Shown here piece by piece: positions 1-5,008 of a DNA stretch of 5,438 nucleotides. The position numbers and the translations under genes were made by a program. Within the stretch, counting starts at the first letter, position 1; the number at the start of each line of letters is the position of its first letter. Under the pieces are notes generated by a model that did not search any database, was not told the DNA's origin, and worked only from the letters and a program-made list of their open reading frames with translations. Source of the DNA: Thermohalobaculum sp039817245 (GTDB taxonomy: Bacteria > Pseudomonadota > Alphaproteobacteria > Rhodobacterales > Rhodobacteraceae); assembly GCA_039817245.1 (NCBI GenBank), contig JBCBWF010000337.1, forward strand, positions 1 to 5,438, written 5' to 3'.

Positions 1-61
1 CCGCGCCGGTGCCGGCCCCGGGGGGGTGGGGGGGCGGTTGCCTGGGCCGGCACGGGCGCGG
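1..61 (-). terminator. GC-rich inverted repeat downstream of the ureide operon, possible non-canonical terminator
   Basis: Seen directly: positions 1-7 pair with 55-61 and positions 9-18 pair with 44-53. This gives a 17-base-pair stem with a single G-G mismatch at 8/54. The loop (19-43) holds two G7 runs on the plus strand, which are C7 runs in the operon transcript. The structure begins 36 nt beyond the stop codon of the last minus-strand gene, where a transcription terminator would be expected. No U-tract can be seen because the repeat reaches the window edge, so a classical intrinsic terminator cannot be confirmed. It could instead be a 3'-end stabilising hairpin or an intergenic repeat element. 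Confidence 0.45.
20..34 (+). other. Potential G-quadruplex motif (G7-T-G7)
   Basis: Seen directly: seven Gs (20-26), one T (27) and seven Gs (28-34). The run can be parsed as four G3 tracts with 1-nt loops, the classic quadruplex-forming pattern. The G-rich strand is the template for the minus-strand operon, so a folded structure there could impede RNA polymerase just after the last gene. Whether it folds in vivo is inference. Long G runs are also error-prone in sequencing, so the exact G count deserves caution. Confidence 0.45.
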
Positions 62-96
62 GGCCTGCCCCACGCATGCCCGCCCTCGCTTCTGCC

Positions 97-924
97 CTAG
101 GCGGGAGAACCGAGCGGGCCCTCAGGCAGCAGCAGGCCCGGATCCGCCGCCGCCACATCCGCGAGCAGCTCCAGAAAGGCGGTGGCATGGCGCTCCAGGA
201 GCGCATCACCCATCGCCGCCGTCGCCGCGCGCGCATCGCCCGCGGCGCCGGCCGGGTGGAGATCTTGCGCCATCCAGCCCATCGCCGCGCCGCCATGGGC
301 GCGCAGATGCCGGAAGCGCCGGATGTGCGAAAGCTGCGCGGTCCGGAAATCCTCCGCCGCGCCCATACGCACGAGATGCGGCGCGATGGCCAGCATCATC
401 GCCGTCTCCGCCGCGCCGCCATGGATGCCGTAGAGCCCCTCGCCCTCGGGCAGCAGATCCGCCGTCTCCGCCCCCGTGCCCCAGGCGGTCGCCACCGCGA
501 GCATCCCCTCGCGCACCCGCAGCTCTCGCGCAACCACGCCCATCGGCGCGACATTGCCGCCATGCGCGGTCACGATCACCAGCTTCGCGACACCGGCGCG
601 GCGGACCGAGGCACCGATCTCGAGCCAGCTGCGGATCGCCGTCTCCCAGCCGAGCGTCAGGGTGCCCGCAAAGCCCAGATGCTCGTCGGACTTGCAGACC
701 TGCTGCACCGGCAGGAAGGTCGCCGGCATCCCCTCGGGCAGGCGGGCAACCACGCGCGCCACCATCGCCTCGGCGATCAGGCTGTCGACGCCCACGGGCA
801 GATGGGGCCCGTGCTGCTCGATGGCCGCGATCGGCAGCACTGCGATCCAGTCCGCACAATCGCGAAAATCCGTCGTGGCCATGTCGCGCCAGTAAGCCGC
901 CGGCCGGCCTTCCGGGGCGTTCAT
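97..924 (-). CDS. Creatininase-family metal-dependent amidohydrolase
   Basis: Predicted cytosolic protein of 275 aa, close to the usual 240-275 aa of the creatininase family (creatininase, FAPy deformylase ArfB, MftE). Family signatures visible: P-I-A-A-I-E-Q-H-G-P-H-L-P-V-G-V-D at residues 31-47, giving probable metal ligands E36, H38 and D47; S-D-E-H-L-G-F-A-G-T-L at 79-89; A-H-G-G-N at 120-124 with H121; and H-G-G-A-A-E-T at 168-174 with E173. True creatininase has a glutamate two residues after the HGGN-type histidine (Y-E-N); here the residue is G123, so creatinine is probably not the substrate. The start chosen at 924 makes an ATGA overlap with the ridA-like stop, indicating translational coupling; an ATG at 948 is in frame but would overlap further. 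It is the last gene of the ureide operon, so a cyclic amide or ureide substrate is plausible. The actual substrate is unknown. Confidence 0.88.
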   Translation of the reverse strand: MNAPEGRPAAYWRDMATTDFRDCADWIAVLPIAAIEQHGPHLPVGVDSLIAEAMVARVVARLPEGMPATFLPVQQVCKSDEHLGFAGTLTLGWETAIRSWLEIGASVRRAGVAKLVIVTAHGGNVAPMGVVARELRVREGMLAVATAWGTGAETADLLPEGEGLYGIHGGAAETAMMLAIAPHLVRMGAAEDFRTAQLSHIRRFRHLRAHGGAAMGWMAQDLHPAGAAGDARAATAAMGDALLERHATAFLELLADVAAADPGLLLPEGPLGSPA

Positions 925-1328
925 CCCGCGCGGCCCGCTGCGATGCACTCGATCTCGACGACAAACTCCTCGCGCGCGAAGCCGGAGACGATCATCAGCG
1001 TCGAGGCCGGCGCCGGATGCACATCCGCGAAGGCCGCGTTGCGCGCCTTCATGTACCCGGCCAGATGCTCGCGCCCCGTCACATAGGCGTTCAGACGCAC
1101 CACATCGCCGAGGCCGAGCCCCGCCTCGGCCAGCACCGCGGCGAGATTGGTGAGCGCGAGCCGGGTCTGCGCCTCCGCCCCCTCCGGCACCTCGCCCTCT
1201 GCGTCGATGCCGAGCTGGCCCGAGCAGGCGACGAGCCGTGCGCCTTCCGGCACCGCAATCCCGTGGCTGTAGCGCGAGAAGGGGGGATGGATCCCGCCCG
1301 GCAGAAGCGCCTCGAACCCGTCGGCCAT
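921..1328 (-). CDS. RidA/YjgF/YER057c/UK114-family protein lacking the deaminase arginine
   Basis: Predicted 135-aa cytosolic protein, typical length for the trimeric RidA fold. Family features: L-V-A-C-S-G-Q-L-G-I-D at 32-42, A-Q-T-R-L-A-L-T-N-L near 53-62, D-V-V-R-L-N-A-Y-V at 75-83, and V-E-I-E-C-I-A at 124-130. Archetypal RidA hydrolyses reactive enamine/imine intermediates and needs the arginine of its P-A-R-S motif. Here the matching segment reads A-P-A-S-T-L (106-111), with S109 in place of the arginine, so it probably belongs to one of the Rid subfamilies not expected to deaminate 2-aminoacrylate. The ATG at 1328 is preceded by a strong AGGAGG-type ribosome binding site, which fixes the start even though the frame stays open upstream. 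The stop overlaps the next start by 4 nt (ATGA). It lies in a ureide-degradation operon, so a small N-containing ligand or intermediate is likely; which one is unknown. Confidence 0.9.
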   Translation of the reverse strand: MADGFEALLPGGIHPPFSRYSHGIAVPEGARLVACSGQLGIDAEGEVPEGAEAQTRLALTNLAAVLAEAGLGLGDVVRLNAYVTGREHLAGYMKARNAAFADVHPAPASTLMIVSGFAREEFVVEIECIAAGRAG

Positions 1329-1351
1329 TGCCGCTCCCTCCTCTCCTCTGC

Positions 1352-1945
1352 CTACCGGATCGCCGACACGCGACGCTCGACGCGATCCAGGAACGCCGAG
1401 CGCTTGGCCTCGTTCGAGCTGTCCATCTCGTGGAGCGCGAGCCAGAAGGTGCTGGCGCGCGGATTGCAGATCGCGCGCACGCCGCGCAGCAGGATCCGCC
1501 GCCCCGGCGCGCCCATACCGACCGTCCACCACCACCAGGGCGAGCCGAGCGTGGAGACCGCGCCGACCAGCCGGATATTGGGCAGACCGGGGCGGATCGG
1601 GCTGCCCGGCACCGGCATGGCGAAGGCGACGCCGGGCACGAAGACCCGGTCGAGCCAGCCCTTCAGCATCGCCGGCTGGCCGTACCACCAGGTCGGGTAG
1701 ACGAAGAGAAGCCCCTCCGCCGCCTTCAGCCGCGCAATCTCGCCCGCGACAGGCCGCTCGTTCTCCACCGGCGTGTGATAGCCGCGCCGCTCCTCGCAGG
1801 ACATAACCGGATCGAAGCCTTCGGCGTGCAGATCCAGCAGATCCACCTCGTGCCCCGCGCCCCTGGCTGCCCGGACGACCCGCTCGCAGACGGCGGCGTT
1901 GAAGCTCTCCGGGTCCGGGTGGCAGTAGACGACGAGGAGGCGCAT
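1352..1945 (-). CDS. Flavodoxin-fold NAD(P)H dehydrogenase (quinone)-like oxidoreductase
   Basis: Predicted 197-aa cytosolic flavoprotein of the Flavodoxin_2 / NAD(P)H:quinone oxidoreductase (MdaB/NQO1/KefF-like) family. The N-terminal beta strand and phosphate-binding loop appear as L-L-V-V-Y-C-H-P-D-P-E-S-F-N (residues 3-16). The conserved flavin-site stretch is Y-P-T-W-W-Y-G-Q-P-A-M-L-K-G-W-L-D-R-V-F at 83-102, followed by G-V-A-F. The later S-T-L-G-S-P-W-W-W-W-T segment (131-141) fits the family's second flavin-contact region and contains four consecutive tryptophans. The ATG at 1945 follows a GGAG ribosome binding site by about 6 nt. It sits 33 nt after the ureidoglycolate lyase gene and 23 nt before the ridA-like gene, so it is co-oriented and probably co-transcribed. 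The family transfers electrons from NAD(P)H to quinones or other acceptors. No step of urate breakdown from OHCU to glyoxylate needs it, so its role here is unassigned. Confidence 0.87.
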   Translation of the reverse strand: MRLLVVYCHPDPESFNAAVCERVVRAARGAGHEVDLLDLHAEGFDPVMSCEERRGYHTPVENERPVAGEIARLKAAEGLLFVYPTWWYGQPAMLKGWLDRVFVPGVAFAMPVPGSPIRPGLPNIRLVGAVSTLGSPWWWWTVGMGAPGRRILLRGVRAICNPRASTFWLALHEMDSSNEAKRSAFLDRVERRVSAIR

Positions 1946-1978
1946 CGGAACTCCAGTGAACGCGGGGCCGGCCGCGGC

Positions 1979-2467
1979 TCAGCGCGGCAGCAGGACGGGA
2001 GGATCGAGACGGATTTCCTCAAGGTTCTGCCCCGGTCCCTCGCGATCGACAACCAGAAAGTCCTGTCGGCCCGCTTCGACGAGCAGCGGGTGATGCCAGA
2101 CGCCGGTGGCATACTGCACGCCCTGGTCCGCGCGCGCGGCGAAGAGCCGGCAGGCGCGCGCCTCCGGCTCCCCCGCCACCAGCACCAGCCACGGATGGGG
2201 GCCGAGCGGCATGAAGGCCTGGCTGCCGAGGGGATGGCGCTCCAGCATGTCGAGCGGGCGCGAGGGCCAGGGTTCGGCGCGGAAGATGGAGAGGATGGCG
2301 CGACCCTCGGCGCCGGTCTCGGCCTCGGCAAGCGCGTGATGGCGGATGGTGGTGCCGCCATTGATCGGCCAGCTCTTCGCGAGCCCCGCTTCGATCACCT
2401 GTCCGAACGGCGCGAAGGCCTCGGCCGTGAGGGTTTCGGCGACAAGCGGCAGCCCGGCCTGCGCCAT
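1979..2467 (-). CDS. allA: Ureidoglycolate lyase (AllA type)
   Basis: Cleaves (S)-ureidoglycolate to glyoxylate and urea, the final step of the allantoin route, in the cytosol. The 162-aa length matches the cupin-like AllA family (about 160-170 aa). Characteristic motifs: A-F-A-P-F-G-Q-V-I-E at 17-26, the I-N-G-G segment at 35-38, L-E-R-H-P-L-G-S-Q-A-F-M-P at 75-87, D-Q-G-V-Q-Y at 114-119, V-W-H-H-P-L at 123-128 and D-F-L-V-V-D-R at 136-142. These agree closely with the E. coli AllA pattern as I remember it. The gene begins 5 nt after the allantoicase stop and has only a weak Shine-Dalgarno sequence, so it may rely on re-initiation by ribosomes finishing allantoicase. It directly follows the gene that makes its substrate. 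Confidence 0.95.
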   Translation of the reverse strand: MAQAGLPLVAETLTAEAFAPFGQVIEAGLAKSWPINGGTTIRHHALAEAETGAEGRAILSIFRAEPWPSRPLDMLERHPLGSQAFMPLGPHPWLVLVAGEPEARACRLFAARADQGVQYATGVWHHPLLVEAGRQDFLVVDREGPGQNLEEIRLDPPVLLPR

Positions 2468-2472
2468 CGCAC

Positions 2473-3495
2473 TCAGGCCCGGCGGCCGAAGATGCGCAGG
2501 CGGCTCACGCCCCCGTCCGGATGGATCGAGAGCTTGACATGGCTCACGGGCCCGAGAGCGGCGAGCGCGTCCGCGCCGAAGCTGTGGATGGCGTCCGGGC
2601 CGAGCGCCTGTTGCGCCATGAGTTCGGGCCAGAACATCGCCTGCGTGGGGGCCGAGGCGTCCGTGCCCCAGTCCACCATCGCGGCCTGGAGGGAGGCGGC
2701 GGCAGGGTAGTTGCCTTTGAAATGCGCGGTGTCGATCTCGACACGCTCCACCACGCCCGGTGCGCCAAGGGCGACGATGAGCCAGTCATGCCCCGGCTCG
2801 CGTCGGCGCCGAGTCTCCCAGCCATCGCCCATATTGCGCCCGCGCCCCGCGGAGAGCACGGCCCAGACATCGCCGTAATGCGCGTCGTTCCAGGCGAGCA
2901 CGCGGCCGCCATTGGCCAGCGCCGAGAGCTCGAGGAGCCCGTCCGGGCCGGTTGCGGGATTGTCCCAGTCGGGCTCGGTCTGGCCGTAGACGCGCAGGCG
3001 CGCCACGCCGCCATCCGGGTAGATCTCGAGGCGCAGCCAGCGCCAGGGGCCGGCCGCCTCCGCCGGGATCTCCCGGAAATGGTTGGCGGAGGGGCCGAGG
3101 GGTGTGGCGGGCAGGATCGCTCGCCAGTCCCCCTCGCCCGGCTCATCGGCGGTGTCGGCAGCGAAGAGGGCGGCGGCGGGCGGATAGTTGCCGGTGAAAT
3201 GTGCGGTATCGATATCCACGCCCGCGAGCCGGCCGCGCGCGCCGAGGCGGATCACGCACCAGTCATGCCCGCCATCGCGGCGACGCTTGCTCTCCCAGCC
3301 GTCCATCCACTTGCCGAACTCGTCGAAGACGCCGGGGCGGAAGACGGCCGGGGCATCCTCCAGCATCCGGCCCATCGCCGCGAAGCTGTCATCCGAGCAG
3401 CGCATCGCGGCCGTGCCGAGGCGCGGGGAGGCGAGGTTCACGGCGCGCTCGGCCCAGGGCGGCAGGACGGGCTGCGGGGCGACGATGTCGGTCAT
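2473..3495 (-). CDS. alc: Allantoicase
   Basis: Hydrolyses allantoate to (S)-ureidoglycolate and urea. The 340-aa length is normal for allantoicase, which consists of two homologous jelly-roll repeats. Both are evident: W-M-D-G-W-E-S-K-R-R-R (63-73) is echoed by M-G-D-G-W-E-T-R-R-R-R (222-232); G-H-D-W is at 76-79 and again at 235-238; I-D-T-A-H-F-x-G-N-Y-P is at 95-105 and again at 254-264; and I-Y-P-D-G-G-V-A-R-L-R-V-Y-G (158-171) is matched by I-H-P-D-G-G-V-S-R-L-R-I-F-G near the C-terminus. The repeats are offset by 159 residues, and the duplication is still visible in the DNA. The ATG at 3495 forms an ATGA overlap with the stop of the OHCU decarboxylase gene, implying translational coupling. 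The product feeds the AllA-type lyase encoded immediately downstream. Confidence 0.96.
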   Translation of the reverse strand: MTDIVAPQPVLPPWAERAVNLASPRLGTAAMRCSDDSFAAMGRMLEDAPAVFRPGVFDEFGKWMDGWESKRRRDGGHDWCVIRLGARGRLAGVDIDTAHFTGNYPPAAALFAADTADEPGEGDWRAILPATPLGPSANHFREIPAEAAGPWRWLRLEIYPDGGVARLRVYGQTEPDWDNPATGPDGLLELSALANGGRVLAWNDAHYGDVWAVLSAGRGRNMGDGWETRRRREPGHDWLIVALGAPGVVERVEIDTAHFKGNYPAAASLQAAMVDWGTDASAPTQAMFWPELMAQQALGPDAIHSFGADALAALGPVSHVKLSIHPDGGVSRLRIFGRRA

Positions 3496-3992
3496 GCGGT
3501 GGTCTCTTTCGTCTCGGACATGGCGGCAAGGCGCAGTCGGGCGATGCGGTGCACCTGATCGAGGGCGGTGCGGAACTCGCGCTCCGGCGGGTTGGCGACG
3601 CGCGCGCGGAACGCGGCGAGGATGCTGGCGCGGTCATGCCCGCGCACGGCAAGGATGAAGGGAAAGCCGAAGCGGGCGGTGTACGCGCCGTTCAGCCGCT
3701 GGAACTCGGCCAGCTCCTCCGGGCTGCACCGGTCGAGCCCGGCGCCGGCCTGTTCGGCCGCGCTCTCGGGCGTGAGATCTCCGGCAAGCGCGAGCCGGCC
3801 GGCGAGATCCGGATGCGCGCGCAGAAGCGCGGCCTGCGCCGCCTCGCCCGCCGCCTCCACCGCGGCGGCCATGGGCGCGGCGAGCGCCGCGGGGCCGGCG
3901 GCGCCATGCCCCTCCTCCCACACCGTTTCCGCCACCCAGGGCGAGCGCTCATAGATCCCGCCGTAGCGGGCGACGAAGGCTGTGCGGTTCAT
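3492..3992 (-). CDS. uraD: 2-oxo-4-hydroxy-4-carboxy-5-ureidoimidazoline (OHCU) decarboxylase
   Basis: Decarboxylates OHCU stereospecifically to (S)-allantoin, the third step after urate oxidation. The 166-aa all-helical protein has the family signature: the catalytic histidine in H-P-D-L-A-G (60-65), S-A-A-E-Q-A-G-A-G-L-D (77-87) carrying the conserved glutamate E80 and Q81, L-N-G-A-Y (100-104), and R-F-G-F-P-F-I (107-113). The start at 3992 overlaps the puuE stop as ATGA. The frame stays open upstream to 4982, but that stretch is a shadow of puuE and reads as low-complexity arginine/alanine sequence, so no fusion is proposed. No clear Shine-Dalgarno sequence precedes the start, consistent with coupling to puuE. 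The C-terminus overlaps the allantoicase start by 4 nt. A homologous domain occurs fused to allantoinase or HIU hydrolase in some organisms; here it stands alone. Confidence 0.95.
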   Translation of the reverse strand: MNRTAFVARYGGIYERSPWVAETVWEEGHGAAGPAALAAPMAAAVEAAGEAAQAALLRAHPDLAGRLALAGDLTPESAAEQAGAGLDRCSPEELAEFQRLNGAYTARFGFPFILAVRGHDRASILAAFRARVANPPEREFRTALDQVHRIARLRLAAMSETKETTA

Positions 3993-4897
3993 GCCGGCGC
4001 CGGATGGGTTGCGCGCCAGTGCCGCGCGATATCCACGCGCCGGGCGAACCAGACATCCTCGTGGGCCGCCGCATGGTCGAGGAAGCGCTGCAGCGCGCGG
4101 AACCGTCCCGGCCGGCCGACGAGCCGGGCATGCAGACCGATCGACATCATCTTCGGCGCCGTCTCCCCCTCCGCCCAGAGCACGTCGAAGGCGTCGCGCA
4201 GATACGCGAAGAACTGGTCCGCCGAGTGAAAGCCCTGCGCGGTGGCGAAGCGCATGTCGTTGTTGTCGAGCGTGTAGGGCACCACGAGATGGCCCGGCTG
4301 GATCCGGCTCCAGAAGGGCAGGTCGTCGGAGTAGTCGTCCGCATCGTAGAGGAAGGTGCCGCGCTGGGCGACGAGGCGGCGGGTGTTCTCGGAGGTCCGC
4401 CCGGTATACCAGCCCAGAGGCTCGGCCCCGGTCAGCCGCTTGAGGATCGCAATCGCCTCCTCCATATGCGCCGCCTCCTCCGCCTCCGCCATGTGGCGAT
4501 AGTCGATCCAGCGCAGGCCGTGGCAGGCGATCTCGTGCCCGTCTTCGAGCGCGCGATCGATGATCCAGGGCGTGCGCTCGGCAGCGGAGGCGACCGTGAA
4601 CAGCGTGATCGGCAGGCCGCGCGCGCGGATGAGATCGAGGATCCGCCACACACCGGCGCGGGAGCCGTACTCGTAGATCGACTCCATGTTGGGATGGCGC
4701 TGGCCCGGCCAGGGCTCCGCACCGATGATCTCGGACAGGAAGGCCTCCGAGGCGGCATCGCCATGCAGGAGGCAGTTCTCGCCGCCCTCCTCGATATTCA
4801 GCACCACCTGCACGGCGATGCGCGCGCCGCCCGGCCAGCGCGGATGCGGCGGGTGGCCGCGATAGCCGGCCAGGTCGCGAGGATAGGGGTCGGTCAT
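3989..4897 (-). CDS. puuE: Allantoinase PuuE (polysaccharide-deacetylase-like, metal-independent type)
   Basis: Hydrolyses (S)-allantoin to allantoate. This 302-aa protein belongs to the carbohydrate-esterase-4-like PuuE family, which is unrelated to the metal-dependent amidohydrolase allantoinases (AllB). Signatures: Y-P-R-D-L-A-G-Y (5-12), L-N-I-E-E-G-G-E-N (33-41; N-Y-E-E-G-G-E in many members), M-E-S-I-Y-E-Y-G-S-R-A-G-V-W-R (71-85), D-G-H-E-I-A-C-H-G-L-R-W (119-130), and G-W-Y-T-G-R-x-S-x-N-T-R-R in the middle. Such proteins are often mis-annotated as chitin or polysaccharide deacetylases. The ATG at 4897 is chosen because GGAGG lies about 7 nt upstream and the M-T-D-P-Y-P-R-D start matches the family. 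In-frame ATGs at 4918 and 4945 would add an unconserved leader. It is the first gene of the minus-strand operon, divergent from puuD. Confidence 0.95.
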   Translation of the reverse strand: MTDPYPRDLAGYRGHPPHPRWPGGARIAVQVVLNIEEGGENCLLHGDAASEAFLSEIIGAEPWPGQRHPNMESIYEYGSRAGVWRILDLIRARGLPITLFTVASAAERTPWIIDRALEDGHEIACHGLRWIDYRHMAEAEEAAHMEEAIAILKRLTGAEPLGWYTGRTSENTRRLVAQRGTFLYDADDYSDDLPFWSRIQPGHLVVPYTLDNNDMRFATAQGFHSADQFFAYLRDAFDVLWAEGETAPKMMSIGLHARLVGRPGRFRALQRFLDHAAAHEDVWFARRVDIARHWRATHPAPA

Positions 4898-4917
4898 GGG
4901 TGCCTCCGTCGGCCCCA

Positions 4918-4936
4918 TTGGCGCGGCCTTGGCGCG
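4918..4936. repeat. Direct repeat TTGGCGCG, two copies 11 bp apart
   Basis: Seen directly: TTGGCGCG occurs at 4918-4925 and again at 4929-4936, with start points 11 bp apart, about one DNA helical turn. It lies between the puuE start and the CGCAA/TTGCG palindrome. It may be a tandem protein-binding site, but short GC-rich repeats of this size also arise by chance in such DNA. Confidence 0.3.
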
Positions 4937-4940
4937 CGGG

Positions 4941-4958
4941 CGCAAGATTTTTGTTGCG
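4941..4958. promoter_or_regulatory. Candidate operator palindrome CGCAA-N8-TTGCG
   Basis: Seen directly: CGCAA at 4941-4945 and its exact reverse complement TTGCG at 4954-4958, separated by an AT-rich 8-nt spacer. It lies about 44 nt from the puuE start and 51 nt from the puuD start, in the centre of the divergent region. That placement suits a dimeric regulator controlling both genes. No regulator gene is in the window, so its family (GntR, LysR, MarR or other) cannot be named. Confidence 0.4.
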
Positions 4959-5008
4959 GCGCGGCGGGGCGATCCGCGTCAATCCGGCGATCGGTAGTGG
5001 AGGGTGGA

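Larger units (their letters stand above)
4898..5008. promoter_or_regulatory. Divergent puuE-puuD intergenic control region
   Basis: This 111-bp region must hold the promoters of both the minus-strand ureide operon and the plus-strand urate hydroxylase gene. Its only AT-rich patch is around 4944-4955, inside an inverted repeat. I found no convincing -35/-10 pair for either direction. The best minus-strand candidate, TTGCGC (4945-4940) with GCCAAT 17 nt later, matches the -10 consensus poorly. Ribosome binding sites are visible at both ends: GGAGG before puuE and GGAGGG (4999-5004) before puuD. Shared control of the two transcripts by a purine-responsive regulator is inference. Confidence 0.6.

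Noticed and set aside
79..105. 6-bp inverted repeat CCCGCC/GGCGGG spanning the creatininase-like stop codon
   Set aside because: The stem is short and includes coding sequence; the 1-61 structure is far stronger.
1329..1688. N-terminal extension of the RidA-like protein by 120 residues
   Set aside because: It overlaps the flavoprotein gene out of frame, and a strong ribosome binding site directly precedes the ATG at 1328.
9..1700. A 563-codon plus-strand open frame opposite the RidA-like and creatininase-like genes
   Set aside because: The translation is low-complexity arginine/proline/alanine-rich with no recognisable domain. It lies antisense to three well-supported genes; long antisense frames are expected at this GC content.
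1961..1978. GC-only palindromes (GGCCGGCC, GCCGCGGC) between ureidoglycolate lyase and the flavoprotein gene, as an attenuator or terminator
   Set aside because: Very short, no U-tract, and such palindromes are frequent by chance in this composition; the gap is only 33 nt in an otherwise continuous operon.
1238..2710. A 490-codon plus-strand open frame opposite the flavoprotein and ureidoglycolate lyase genes
   Set aside because: No family signature, no ribosome binding site of note, and it crosses gene boundaries of clear minus-strand genes.
2521..3558. A 345-codon plus-strand open frame antisense to allantoicase
   Set aside because: Fully antisense to a motif-rich allantoicase and without a recognisable domain; a compositional shadow.
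4898..4945. Longer PuuE start at 4945 or 4918
   Set aside because: The added residues are not family-like, and GGAGG is ideally placed for the ATG at 4897.
3993..4982. N-terminal extension of OHCU decarboxylase giving a 496-aa fusion-like protein
   Set aside because: The extra 330 residues are an alternate frame of puuE with arginine/alanine-rich composition. The ATGA overlap at 3989-3992 gives a family-sized protein.
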